Shown here: positions 21,759 through 34,423 of the stretch, piece by piece | Numbering within the stretch: the first letter of the stretch is position 1 | How the letters are laid out: every line of letters begins with the position of its first letter | Origin: Powellomyces hirtus | Lineage: Eukaryota; Chytridiomycota; Chytridiomycetes; Spizellomycetales; Powellomycetaceae | Reading direction: 5' to 3' | Length of the DNA stretch: 64,000 nt | Assembly (NCBI GenBank): GCA_025526995.1 | Contig: JAHLKG010000014.1 | Coordinates: forward strand, 434,001 to 498,000 | The notes under the pieces: model-generated | The model's database searches: none | What the model saw: only the letters and a program-made list of their open reading frames with translations | What the model was told of the DNA's origin: nothing | Made by a program: the position numbers and the translations under genes

Positions 21759-24201
21759 AGGCAATCTGCAGAATGGAGTGACGCTTCTGCAACCCGCCAA
21801 TCCGTTGAACTCGCAGCAGCGGCCAATGCCGACACCTCAGCAACAACAACAGATGGTGCAACTGCAGTTGCAGCGACAACAGCAGCTTCAGCAATTGCAG
21901 CAGCAACAGGCTCTCCAACAGCAGCAGCAGCAACAGGGCCAGCAAGGCCAGCAGCCGCTGATGAGACCACAGAACGGCCTGCCAATCGGAGGCTTCAATC
22001 CTCAACAGCAGCAGCCTCAACAACCGCAGCCAGCCCGACCAGCGCTCACTCTCCAGAACCTACCGGAGCAAAACGTTTCTCCGGCTCAGAATGTGTCGGA
22101 TTGGTTGGCGGCGACAACCCAAGCGCAGATGCAGCAACAGCAGCAAGCAATACAGCAGACACAACGACAAATGCACCCGATGCAGACGCCACAACAGCAA
22201 CCACAGCAGCAGACACCACAGCAAACCCTATCACAACAACAACAGCAGCAGCAGCAGCAGCAGCGGCTTTTGCAACAGCAACAGCAACAGCAACAGGCCC
22301 AACAACAACAGCTTGTTCGACCCCCGATGGTGGGCTCGCAACAACAGCGACCCCCAATCGCTACGAATCGCTTTGGTGTGCAGGCTCTGCACCAGCTACA
22401 GCAAGCCAACCAGGAGCACATTGCTCGAAACCAAGCTGCTCTCGGGCCATCAGCAAGTGCGCAGGCGCACACGCGGTCGCCCGCGATGGGATTGTCGAAC
22501 ATTTCCGGTGGTCTTCCGACGACGCAAATGTCAGCGGCTATGGTCAATCCTGTTTTGACGTCGACAGACGCTACTGGAAGCGCTCGACCAGCTATTTCCA
22601 CGTCAGCGCAGATGATGAACCCCTCAGTCGCTTTCCAGGCGCATCTGCTGCAACAAGGACAAAATGCTGTCGCACATGTTCCGGGAGCAACAATTGGGCA
22701 GCAATCTCATATCCCTCAGCAACAACAACAGCAGCAAGCAAATCAGGCCATGATACCCGGTCAATTGGTCAAAGCGCAACAACCCATGCAACAACTGCAA
22801 CAGCAGCAGCAACAGCAGCAGCAACAAGGAGGTGCCGCGATCCCGAGAACCATGGCGGCACTCTGGAACGGCAGTCTGGCGATTATCGTCAATGGTCAAC
22901 CCATTTCGGTCCCCATCATTGTACCCAACGCCAAGCTTCCCGCAGGTCAGCCTACCGCCGAAGATCTGGCCTTTGACATGTGGCCCTCAGCGATGAACAT
23001 CCAACACCTGATTGACTGTCCGCCGCCCGTCATTACATCCGTTCATCGAGCATACAACACCCCGCTGGTGGTCATTCGACCACAACAAGGGCCAGGGCAC
23101 CAGCAAGCATATGAAAGCATTGTTGATCACCTGCGGTCCAAGGAAAAGGGAGGCGTGGTGCTCTTTGGAACGACGGGTCAGGGATTGGTGGTGTTTCCGA
23201 CCGTTCGGAGCGCGACTGGGAGTCCGCAGAATACTCTTTTCGGAATGGTTTTTGTTCGGACGCAACTCACGGTGCTGGTGGACACCATCAAGCGGATCAC
23301 AGCACAGATACACCAACAGAAGCAAGCCATGCACATGTCGGCTGGTGCGGCTGCTGCTGCGGGTTTGGGCAACATGCCGAACGCGCAGTCGTTGCAGCAG
23401 CAGATTCAACAGCAAATGCAGCTCCAGCAGCCGCAGCAACAACAGCAACAACAGCAGCAGCAGCCGACAGTGCAGAACACGGGTCGACCTGTGCAGCAGC
23501 AACAACAGCAACAGCAACAACAGCCGCCTCAAAACTTGCAGCAGCAGATTCAACAACATCAGCAGCAGTTGCAGCTCCAACAACAGCGCGTCCTGCAGGC
23601 TGCGACAATGAGACCGAATAGCATGCTCCCGCAACAGCAGCAACAGCTGCAGCTGAATTTGAACCAAGGAGGTATGTCTGATGTGGGAGTAAGGAGGGCA
23701 TTGCTCAATGTGAGCTATGTATTGACTGCTTTTGTGTGCCGCGCAGCCATGACATCGATCCCACTGCCGCAGGCCCAAACCATTTCTTCCACACCCCCAC
23801 AATTTCCGCAGCAGATGCAGCAAACCCCGCAACAGCAACCCCAACAGCAACCCACACCAACCCCGCACAATCACCCCCCACAGCAACAACCACCACCACA
23901 ACAACAGCAGCAACAACAACAGCAACCACAACCTGTTCAACAGCAACCCACCTCCACCCTGACCCCCCAGCAGCAACAACTGCAGGCCCAAGCCTTTACC
24001 CAGCGGCTCCTCACCATCCCGCTCCAGCAGTTTGTCACGTTCCTCAATCAACCCAGCACAGGTCTCAACCAGCTCCAGAGCTTGGCGCAGATGAGACACC
24101 TACCCGAAAGCCATCGCGCGGCCGTCCATTCGGCATTGGCGGGCAGGACCCAACAGTATCAGCAGCAGCAAATCAAACTCCAACAGCAACAACAGCAGTA
24201 A
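19977..24201 (+). CDS. MED25: Mediator complex subunit 25 (vWA domain plus ACID domain)
   Basis: Four exons (19977-20167, 20454-20826, 20899-23671, 23747-24201) give 1263 residues. MED25 is the Mediator subunit that binds transcriptional activators. The von Willebrand A-type domain (about 30-300) opens with FLVVVLEGTAAMG, matching the VIEGTANLG start of animal MED25. It continues through CALVVYADYPPYS, a GGFMRNAVTEGLVAALEMFDD-type segment and CLLVSATPP. The ACID domain (about 839-1000) has ALWNGSLAI, then VVLFGTTGQGLVVFPT and TLFGMVFVRTQ. Between and after these lie long Gln-rich tracts coded by mixed CAG and CAA. The last intron (75 bp) is a multiple of three without a stop, so retention keeps the frame. 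Exon 1 starts in AAAATGA. No alternative assignment is close. Confidence 0.88.
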
Positions 24202-25132
24202 AAAAGCAAAATTGGGCGCGGAGACTTTTATGTTCTTTCCCATCATCTCGGTCCTCTATCTATCTCTATCTCTATCCCTTCTTCTCTCTCTCGCGAGCTA
24301 TAGCTAGCTGGATTTCCTCCTCTCGTAGCTCTATCTCTACTGCTAGCCCTGCTTCACCCCCCCCCCCCCCAACACACACTTTACCCTTCATGTTTTGTAT
24401 TGTTACATACCCCCCACCCCCAATACCCGGTCATATCTTTTGTGTGCTCTCTGTTTTTTTGTTTTTTTTTTTTTGGTTGTTGTGTTGCGGGGTTTTAGCT
24501 TTGAGATAGCGTAGTCTAGTCGTGCGCGGGCAACCGCTTTCCCTCTTTGTTTTCGCAAGCAATTGTTTCAGCTGCCCCCCTTTGTGCGTGCTTTGGTAGA
24601 ATACATGCATGATATTCGTATACAGTACAGCACGTTCAAGAAAGTGTTGGTTGCGCTTTCGCCAGTTGGCCTTCTCGACAATCCAAATCGGTGGTAGGCT
24701 AAGCGGAGCGACAATCCACCTAGAGGAGTTGTGGCAGGGGAGAGGGCCTCTCCGCACAGCAGGCAAGAAAGAGAAAGGCCACCCGACGTGTGTGTTGTAA
24801 CCCCCCCAAAAAAAAAAAAAAACAAAACAAAAAAAAAAACAAGCACGAATGAAAAGAACTTCAAAAGCCCGCCCGTTTTCTGCCGTTCTATGAAAATCTC
24901 TGGGGACTTCATTCAACTCATTTGACTCATTTGACTCATTTATTTCATCTACACATGGGTTCCGGGGTGGTCTGGACAAGTTTGATAAAGCCGGACCAAG
25001 GGAAAAAAAAAGTTTTTCAGAGATAAGTGACAAAAGAAAAGCACATGGGGGGGGGGGGGGGGGAAGGGAGAGGAACAAACGCGGGAGGAGAGAGGGGTGT
25101 GGAAGCCGGGGGCTAACGACTCTACTACATTT
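24202..25132. other. Convergent 3' region between MED25 and acyl-CoA oxidase, rich in homopolymers
   Basis: Contains C, T, A and G runs (C about 24356-24371, T about 24463-24473, A about 24809-24839, G about 25047-25065). It probably holds the two 3' untranslated regions. The open frames across it are short and low in complexity. Confidence 0.6.
25047..25065. repeat. Poly-G tract
   Basis: About 19 consecutive G after CACAT, just downstream of the acyl-CoA oxidase stop codon (that gene reads it as poly-C). Confidence 0.85.
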
Positions 25133-27339
25133 TTACAATCTGGGCCTTGTGCTGATGAGTTCGCCCTAGATAATCGAGAAGAGGACACGGTTGAGCAAAT
25201 GAAAATCACGTCACCTCCAACAGTATACTGTTTTGTTGTTCATGTTCTCTTTTTTTTTGTTTCTTACCCTGTTATCGGTATCATTATACGCGACCCAATC
25301 ATTCGCAATCGGGGCAAACACCATCGCATCCGCCACGCCCAGTCCCTTGACCACATCCATGACATTGGGCGCCAACTCCTTGATCCAGAGGTTTTGCAGC
25401 TCAATCAAATCGCGGGCGGCGGCGGGAGACACGAGCTGGTGGGCGAGGAAAAAGACCAAGTTGTCAGTCACCAGGGTGGCCGCAAACAGGCGCGCGAGGG
25501 CAGCCAGGATCGATTTGAGGGGCGCGTCGGTTTCCGCGTCGAGGACGAGGAGGGTTTCTTCGAGACAGATGCGTTCGCCGTACGCGCGGGCGAGTTGCTG
25601 GATCGTGTCCGACTCTTCCTTCATCCAGACGTTGAACAGATGGTGGCCCTTTCCGAGCTTGGTCTTCATGTTTTTGCTGAGCGTGTCGAGGAGGATGATT
25701 TCGCGGAGCTTGACGAGCTTGGTCAACGTGTTGGGGTGGGTGAGGTCCCAGGTCATCGAGTGCGTGCGGTCAATTGTGTCGTACTTGACAGTTCCCGCAT
25801 CAAATGCCGCGAGGAGTTCCTTGGCGACTTTCTGGGTCAGGACCGAATTATCTCCCTCCGCGGTCATGGCGGCATGGGCGAGTCCGATATAATCGCCAAA
25901 CTCGTTGCAGGCGAGGTACCCCTGGCCACCGCACCGTTCACGGGCAATCGAGGCGACGCGTTCAAAGTTCCACGAGACGAGGGGTTTGATGACGCAGCAG
26001 AGACGGACGACTTCGGCGTGGTGCTGTTCGGTGTGGTTGGCCCAGCGGCGTTTGATGTAGTTGAATCCGAAATTGAGACCAACGGTGCGGGCGAGGAGCG
26101 GAATGAGTGCGTTTTGTTGCAGTTGGTAGTCGAGGATGGGCGTGTCGGATTTGCCCGTGGGTCCCACCGTTTTGCGGGAATGGGCGTAGCGGAAGGCAAC
26201 TGTGAGGCATTTCTTGGTGCCTCCCATCGACATGGACGCAATACAGAGCCGGCCCGCCAACAACTGATCCGCAACGACCAAAAAGCGGGCGCGGCGGGAA
26301 TTGATCGCACTAACATAGGTGCCCTCGGGGGTGACATCCGCATACTTGTTCAAGATATTCTCGGCCGGGATCCGGACGTTGTCAAACCACAATTTGCCGT
26401 TATCGACACCATTGGCTCCCAATTTGTAGCCCATGTCTTCGACACGCACGCCGGGGGACACCGAGAGGTCTTCGTTGCGGATGCGGACGAGGAAGACATT
26501 GATGCCTTCGTGTTTGCCCTTCACGTAGGTTTGCGCAAACACGACGGCCCATTTGGCGTGCACGGCTCCATTGGTGATCCAATATTTTTGCGCGAGGGTG
26601 GAGGGCGTGTTGATGATCCATTCTTTGGTGGCGTGTTCCTGCAAAGAAAATGGGGAAGATTGAATATTTTTGTGATCGCTCTGGTTGTTTCGATGACCAT
26701 CAAGAAACAAACATACGTAAACAGCCGTCGTCTCCATCTCAACCGCATTGTTTCCGTATCCCAATTCCGTCAACGCAAAGCAACCGACGGCATCCATCGA
26801 GTCAATGCCGGGGAGGTACTTGCGGTGTCGCTGTGTGCCAAGCTTGATCATCGTGCCTAACCAACCCAAACAGTATACAAAGAACCATAAACAAAAAGAA
26901 AAAACACCCAACCTCCCAACCCGTCCCAAACCGGGGACACGATCCCCCCTCCACTTACCGCCAAACAAGTTAAACTGCACCGTCATCTTGGTTGTAAAAC
27001 TCGCATCAATCATTCCACAAATCTCATGAGCAGCAAACACATTCAACGGATTCTATTAAACCCAAAAAATCCGTTAGTTTCCCAATCCCTCATTTCCCAA
27101 TCTCTCTTACTCATTTTCCTCACCCGCTCAAAATCCAACACACTAATAAACCCATGTTCGGCAACCTTCTTGAGTCTCTCAAGGGCAATCTCGCGCATGT
27201 AACGCAGCGAGACATCGTAGCGCGGGGTGAACGTCTGCAGATTCTGCCCAATGAATTCTTTGAATGCCGCGCGTTTGGCGAGATTGTCCGATTCGAGAAC
27301 CGCGGTCAGACGGGCGGGGTCAAACGACGAGGAGGGCAT
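25133..27339 (-). CDS. Peroxisomal acyl-CoA oxidase
   Basis: Five exons (27124-27339, 26959-27052, 26717-26856, 25268-26638, 25133-25165) encode 617 residues, a normal size. The enzyme does the first step of peroxisomal beta-oxidation: acyl-CoA plus O2 gives trans-2-enoyl-CoA and H2O2, with FAD. Visible family signatures are [15 protein letters not shown] at a spliced junction, [55 protein letters not shown] and [18 protein letters not shown], whose Glu is the usual catalytic base. The last exon is only 33 bp and adds [10 protein letters not shown]; the C-terminal PRL fits a peroxisomal targeting type 1 tripeptide. Without that exon the message would read into the intron and lose the signal. 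It runs in the same direction as the next gene upstream, more than 1.2 kb away. Confidence 0.92.
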
Positions 27340-28601
27340 AATGGGAAATGTGGTGGTATGTTTTCGGTGTTTGGAAATGTGTTAAAACGGGAAAACGGAA
27401 ATACGATTGGACGGAAGAAACGAAACGAGAAGAGCTTTGTGAAGGTCGAGGCAACGGGGAAACCCGCGTAGGAACCCCAAGTATAATTTTTGACGTTTCC
27501 CGTCACAATTCTCGGTCAAATTGTATTCGCCTCGCACAACCCGCACATGTCAACTCATCAAATATGTCCCTCAAACGAAACAACAACATCCTCGTTGGTT
27601 GGTACCCATGATAAACCCATCGGAACTGTCGTGTCACATCGGGTGCATGGGAGATTGGATACATTTCAAGGTACTGTTATTCAGGGCAAGGCTGAACTTA
27701 TAGACCCGTTAGTTGTCCCCCACAGCTGGAGCTCGCCGAGTCATTTGACGTTCCAAGGAACAAACATCATTGCCAAAAGAAAGTCTACTTGATTCATTGA
27801 TTTATCTTTGTAAAGTAGTATGTTTGATTCATAGCGATAATATTTTATACGTCTTTTACTGTGTACAACCATGGCGAAGTTTAGTGAACACGATGAAATG
27901 ACGAGAGAGAGAAAAGTCAGAAAAGGGAGAGCGAGCGGAACGGAAGTGAATGTTGGATTTTCATACGTTCATTTTGCGGAATACGTGTACTGTAACTGCT
28001 GAGTGTAATTGTGTTGAGTGTGCATGTGACTTGAGCACAGAAGTCCAGAAAAAAAGAGAGAAAGAGAGCTAGAGGCAAAAGTCAGAGAAGATAGAGAGAG
28101 AAAAGAGAACAAAACTGAATGAACGGATACATACCTTGATTGCGGGATACTGGGTGTTCGTCGTTTTTTGGTGCGTGTGCAGTCGAGCGCGAAAACTGAT
28201 GACTGAATGGCACGGGCACAAAATTTAGAAATGACCGAGAGGACAAAACCTGGATGAACGTGGTCCATACCTGGAACTTTCGGACGGAAGTCGATCTCGA
28301 CTCCTTCGTGCTGGACCTGAAGAGACCATAGTTAAAGTCTGACTTCACTGATACGTGAAAGATTCTTCATGTGAACTGTGATTGCCGTCTACACGCATTG
28401 GAAGAACTTTTTGTATTTGGTATATCGTAGTGGATATAAGAACCCAAGGAGATTCAAAGAATTGGTATATTCTGTTCCGGACGTTGGGTTAGGGAAAACC
28501 CTCCCGTGCCATCTATACATGGAAAACATTGTGTATGTGTGTATGAAACATGATAGGAAACGCAAAAAATTCGTCCGGTCGTCAAGTGTGGGTCTGGGGT
28601 T
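27340..28601. other. Intergenic region; possible small spliced minus-strand transcript
   Basis: The part near 27900-28370 contains several well-formed minus-strand splice signals (CCAG/GTATGG, CATTCAG, CAAG/GTATGT, CTCAAG). These could join short exons into a peptide of about 80 residues starting at an ATG near 28336. The composition is not convincing and I recognise no family. The rest, from 27340 to 27900, holds nothing I can identify. Confidence 0.25.
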
Positions 28602-31600
28602 CTAGTAGTATTGCTCACGTCCCCCTCCACCTCGGCCGCCGCCGCCGCCGCCGCTGTTGCCGGGCCGGCCTCCAATGTTGGCCAGATGCTCGTCCCATCG
28701 CGGTGGAGGTGGCTGCTGCTGGTACTGTAGTTGTTGCCCATGTGGCCCGTCATACCGTCCGCTACTATGTCTATGTCCCTGGTGTGCAAAATGACCCTGA
28801 TGACTCTGCACCACCTCGGGCGGGGTGGTCGCCCGATGTCGTGCCGGCGGTGGGGCTCCATAACCCCCATAATTATAATTCGCACCTTCCCTCATTGCCG
28901 CCGCATTAGGGGGCGGGAGCGCGATGCCCTTACTACCACCATACCACCTATTCCGGGTATGGCGTCGCCACAGGTACAGCGCGACCAAGACGAGGAGCGC
29001 AAGAGCGAGGAGGACTCCGATGGCGAGACCCGCGATCTTGCCCGGGGAGGTGCCGGAGGAAGGCGAAGTGGGGGGAATGGTGGTTGTGGTGGGCGCGGGG
29101 TCGATTTGAGAGGGTGCCACGGACAGAGGTGCGGGGAGCGGGACAGGAACGTCTTGGTTCTGGGTGGAGGGGGTGGGAGGTGTGGGGTCGCTCTCGAGAG
29201 TGGTGGGTGAGGGTGTGAGTGTGGTCGAGGAGAGGGGAGGAGCGACGGGTGTGGTTGATGTTGTCGATGATGATGATTCGGGAATGAGAGGAGCGGGTGA
29301 TGTAGTCGAAGTGGGTTCCGGTGATTCTGCTGCTAATGACGACGCGGGCTGCGGAGGTGATGGAGAGGGCGAAGGAACCGCGCCATCCGGATCCACAATC
29401 ACCGCAAACTGGGTCAGATGATCGCACTTGCACGTCACACTACCATCCCCCACATTCACATCCGCCAATTCACATCCCTCCGTGCTCCACGTTGCCGCAC
29501 TCGTTGTCGTCTCATCCCACCACGCGCAACTCAAGGGGGCTGTCGCACGGTCAGCGATCGCTGATGCGAGCACGCGGAGAGTGATGAGGATCGAGGGTGC
29601 GGGTAAGGCGGAGGGCAGGAGAGGCGTGTTGGTGGATGTGAGGAGGGTGAGGGAAGTGATGGGTCCGACGACCTTCTGTGATAATGAAGAAGAGGAAGAA
29701 TCGGACGGTGGTTGCGGTGTTGGTGTTTCACCACACGAGTATCGGAAGCACTCTCCCGCGGCCAGACCCAGGTCCGCTGCGGGAATCTGGAATGCGGAGC
29801 AGAAGGCCAGAGTTTGTGATGAAGCAGCGGGCACGGGGGTGATCCCGACTGTCCTCGTTGATGTGAGACCCGTGAGGGTCAGGGATTGCGAGCAGATCAA
29901 TGTGCGGTACAGACACGTATCAAACGTATCGAGGACCGCGGAGAGAGCGGATGAGATAGCCGCTGAGGAAGATGACGAAGCAAGGAGTGCGTCGCCTATA
30001 GCCACCACATCCGCCGCTCTCTCCGGCGCAATACAAGTCGCCGCGCGGGCAGTCGTCGCATCCACCCGGGGCACGAGTTTCCTCAAGAGCTCCATCACCC
30101 TATTCGTGATCTGCGGATCAAGTTGGTCCGAATCCAACGTGAGTGCACGAAGAACCTGCACCATATAAGGAGCGCCCGACGTTGCATCAAGATAAAGATC
30201 GTTCGAGTCCAGCAACGCGGCATAGAAATCGAGGAGACGGACATGGTAGGCCGAGTTGAGTAACGCGGGTGTGAGGTCCTGGGTTGCAACCACGAGGTTG
30301 GTTTGCGCGGAGCGGTAGTCGGACGTGAGCAGGAAGGAGGTGATGGAGGCGTTGAGGAACGTGAACGCGTCCGATGATGAGGGTTGCTGTTGGCGGGCAA
30401 CCAGCGAGTTGCCGGAAATGGTGATTTGGTACGTGGGCTGAAGTGGGGCGAGCGACCCCGCTGCGTCCGAAATATTGACCGTAATGTCGTAGTCTCCGGG
30501 CGCCAACACAGTGTCGAGGACCGAGGATTGCGATAGGGGCCCGAGGTTGCTCCACACTGCCGACGAGTCGTCAGAAGCGCGACGGATCCAAAATGCATAG
30601 AACACGGGCTCCGCTAGCGGATCGGTGACCCACCCAGCACAGGTATACCGGAACACATCCACGTACGCTGTCCCTTCGGTAGCGTTCGGTGCGCAGTAGC
30701 CTGCCGCGGGGGGTTCGAGAACATCGACAATGATGGTAGCCGAGCCTGGGGTGGAACCAGACGCGTCCGTAGCGGTTACAGTGAAACAGTACTGCGCGGC
30801 CGGGATGAAAGCGAGCGCGGGGAAGAACTGGGTGGGTGTCGTCGGGTCAGTAAGCTGCACGGTCGAGTACGTGGTGTTGTTGCAGATGGCGTTCGAGGTC
30901 CACAAAACAGAGGCCGGGGCCGCGGTCAGGAGTGATGCTGGGTCAATGTTTGCGGTGAGGGTGTACGGAGTCCATGCGGACGGGTGTGGAGAGGAAGGTG
31001 TGATGGTGACCATAGGCACGGTGGGGGCGTCCAGAACATTGACAACGAGGGCGGTGTTGTATTTATAGTTATTATTGTTGTTGTCCGTTTGGACAAACGA
31101 AGGCAGCTCCGCCCCCGTCTGCTCACGCACCGCCTCAAAATCAAACGCGTATGTTCCCGGACTCAAAAAGCCCGTAATGTCGGCGCGGTCGCACATGGCG
31201 GGGACAGCGAGTTCCTGGCCCGTTTCGAGTTTCGTGCAGGGAGTGTTGTCGGGCAATTGAGCGCAGGACCAGATGCAGGTGAAGTCGGAGATGTTGGCTT
31301 GCGTAGTCGCCGGCGCGTACCCACTATCAAAGATCGTGGTGGACAGGATCAGGGATGTGGGCGGGACCGCCGCGAGTTCAAGGTTATCGACACCCGCAGC
31401 CGAAAACTCTGTCACTGTCGCCGGCATGATCCGGTCCAATTCCGACGTAAATGTGTAATTCAACCACCACCAATTCTCGTCCGCTTCATCCGTGTAGCGG
31501 GCCCTGACCACAAACGAGTACAATCTCTGCACGTCCATTTCATACGGCTGCAACATCACAGTTGTGGCAGTGTTGGACACATCTGTATCATTGGACGCCC

Positions 31601-33585
31601 ACGCGAACGCGACGGGCCGTTGCCGCCCGCAGGTTGGGTGCGCTTCGGCGGTGATGGTGTGTAGTTGGTCGAGAGGCGCGTCGTTGGAGGGCCCGACGAG
31701 CGTGACGTAAGGGACTGAGGAGGAGGGCAGTTTGGTGGTGGTGAAGGAGGTGCTGCCGCTGGCGTTGAGGAAGTTAATCAGGGTGAAGGTGGTGGTGTGC
31801 GTGCCGAGGGGGAAGAGGGAGCTGGAAAAACGAAAGAAGACGGGAGGTGAGGATTCGGGAACGGAAAGATGGGGCGGGGTGTCTAGGAAATGGGCATGGG
31901 GGTTCTCACCTAGGGATGGTATAAACCAACTCATTCTGTGTCAAAAACAACTCTGCAAACCTATCCAACTCCCCTTGAATAGCCTCATTGGCAGGTCTAA
32001 CCTCAAACACGGCGCTCTCAAAATTCCTTCCCAGAGCACCCATCGTCCGACTCAAGTCATACGTCACATCCGCACACTCACTCACGAGTTGCGGGGCCTC
32101 GATTCTAACTGTCGGGCGGGTAATGTAATCTCCATGCCGCGGGCCTTGCACAACAACTCCACCCGTTGCTGTTTGCGACAACTGTTGGCCCGCGGTCCAG
32201 ACTGCACCTAATTTCACATTAAGGTCGTCGTCGATGGCGAGTGGGGATAATCCTGCACGCGCCATGGCGACCGTGGCGGCTGCTCCGACGTGGAACCGGA
32301 ACGAGTGTGGGCCGAGTCGTTGCACACGGCACTCTGACGTTCCGTTGCGGAACCACAGTCGCGCGGAAGTGCCAGCAGTCGGGTTCGCAAAGATCTTATC
32401 ACACCCAAATTGCTCCCGCCCCGCTGCACCACTCACAAGTTTCAGGGAACTCGCCAGCGGATCCACCATGAAGATGGAGGTATCGTAGACCGTAATGGCG
32501 CGGTCAAATTCCACATGGATCGCACCCGTACCCGTGAAGACTGCAGACACAATCTCCGGTGCGGGCGCGCGATAGTACAGCAACAGCGGCTGGTTAATAA
32601 CGGTGGAGATGTAGTCGGAGGGGCGGTTGAGGTCACTTGCCGATGGGCCACCGTAAGGGGTTAAGTCAAAACGAGGGGTGTAGTAAAGCATGTTGAGCAG
32701 CAACACCCCCGAGGCTGGGAGAGTGGGAGCATTGCAATCATAGCTCTTTTGGGTTGGGTTGTACGTTGCAGGCGAATAGGGCGTGGATGTCGAGTTGAAG
32801 ACACAAAGGGCAGTGCCAATCGGGGGCAGCAAATCAATTCCGACAACCGTGACTGGCCCTCCCTGGTTAACCGTAACACGGGAGGGTCTCACGCGGGTGG
32901 CAATACTCTTTACCGGATCCACCCACCTAATAGCCGTTACGACCGACTGGCTCGGGTCATCATTCAGCGTGATTCCAAAATCGCCAATCGTGTAGATTGC
33001 GCCGCTGAGGGAAAGAGCATCGGTGTCGACGGTGACGGCCAGGAGGGTGTCGGACAGAAGGGTGATGGAGGCGGCTTCAGGTGGGAATGTGACGTTAGTG
33101 GTGGTTAGGGCGTAGGGTTGGGTGGAGAGTGAGGAAAAGTTGCTGCCGGAGAGGACAATGATTTGTTGCCCGCGGTTGGTGTAGATGGTGGGAGGTTCAA
33201 GGGAGGTAATGGTGATGTAGGTCTCGACCGTTGATGCTGGTGCTGATGCGGGTTCGGACACGGCGGCGGCGGCGGGAGTGGGATTAGAAGCTGGTGAGGA
33301 GGAAGTAGAAGAAGGCACCACACCCTGTGCTTCTGTAGAAGCGGCCGTGGTCGACACCTCCACGGATTCAGTCGTCGCAGCTGTAGATGTCGTAACATCC
33401 AAAGCCGTAGGCGTAGATTCCGTAAGTTCCAGCGTGGTGGTGGGAGTAGGTCCTTCGCTGGATGCCGAATCCCCAATTTGACGCTCAAACACCCTCACTT
33501 CGGCGTCTACTGCAGCAGCATGACACCACCGCGCCAAGGCAAAAACCAGGAAAGCGGCCAGATGGCACCACGAGAGTGGCCGCAT
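28602..33585 (-). CDS. Secreted-type single-pass membrane protein with TIG-like, REJ-like and GPS (GAIN) regions
   Basis: Two exons (31910-33585 and 28602-31821, 88-bp intron) encode 1631 residues. A signal peptide (MRPLSWCHLAAFLVFALARW) is followed by a Ser/Thr/Pro stalk. An IPT/TIG-like segment comes next (ITSLEPPTIYTNRGQQIIVL, about 120-210). A long region like the REJ domain of polycystins and sperm receptors spans about 510-1300. Near 1330-1370 lies a full GPS motif: CAWWDE, WSTEGC and CKCDHLTQFAV, including the His-Leu-Thr where GAIN domains cut themselves. A second Ser/Thr/Pro stalk precedes one membrane helix (about 1486-1508, IAGLAIGVLLALALLVLVAL) ending in Arg-Arg. The tail of about 120 residues is rich in Gly, Gln, His and Pro. 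Many N-glycosylation sites are present. It is likely a cleaved cell-surface adhesin or sensor; the partner is unknown. Confidence 0.72.
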
Positions 33586-34423
33586 GCTGCGTCTGCGGGG
33601 AGAGGAGCCTCAAGTAAGGTTAGATGATGGAAGAGGACAGTCCCCAGATATTTTGCTGCGTTTTCTATTTTTCTTTCTTTCCTGGGATGAGTCTCGAACA
33701 GAAGCCAAAGAGTCAACAAAGTGAGCTTGTATGAAAGAGATCACATTGGCAGGTCCGCTGGTTGTTTTCAAATAGGGAACACGGAAAATGACAGCACGGG
33801 CCAACGATAATTCAAGGTGCGTGAGCGGAGTTTGGAGGGACGAGCATTGAGCTCTCATTAGATCAGCAACGTCACGTGTACACAAGCCTTCCGTTTTGGG
33901 CAAATAGCTTTTGCAGCCACCAGCCGCCCCACCCCACAATACACAGACCACAACACAGACCACCTGCGTATAAGATAATCCAGACCAGGAGATCACAAAA
34001 CCTACATGTGTGTGTGAAGCGTTCGTTTGTTGTGTGGGTGTTATTTGTTTCTATTGATACTTTTGAACGGGTTTATCTATATATGCGCCCATGCTCGAAA
34101 AAGAATTACAAGGCAAATTGGGTGTAAAATTGTACTATACTGAAAACTGGGGTAATACATGGCGAGTGGGTGAAGTGGTGGGTGCGCTATTCTACGCTAT
34201 ACCGTTGAAAGATTTGAAAAGCGCGGGAGAGGGGTAGGGTGGATGTAAACTAAACAATCATTGGGGGCGTCTATACCACACGAGGGGGGATGCTACCACT
34301 CTTTCTCCGCAAACGAAACCAGCGTAGCGGTGGGGGGGAAGAAAAGTGCGTGGATAGCGGTGTATATTTGTGACGGGGATGAACATCGTGGGTGCGATGT
34401 GTGGTGGATGTGGGTCGAGTGAC
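33586..34423. other. Intergenic region between the DPBB gene and the REJ/GPS gene
   Basis: Both flanking genes read on the minus strand, so this holds the 3' region of the former's upstream neighbour only as promoter of the REJ/GPS gene's downstream side and the 3' end of the DPBB gene. It has no exon with coherent composition. Confidence 0.4.

Noticed and set aside
21670..24099. Leucine- and alanine-rich minus-strand frames, one of 370 codons
   Set aside because: They come from reading the CAG/CAA repeats of MED25 backwards as CTG/TTG or GCT; not membrane proteins.
25097..26860. 587-codon plus-strand open frame
   Set aside because: It is exactly antisense to the acyl-CoA oxidase exons and arises from codon bias of that gene; its own translation has no family signature.
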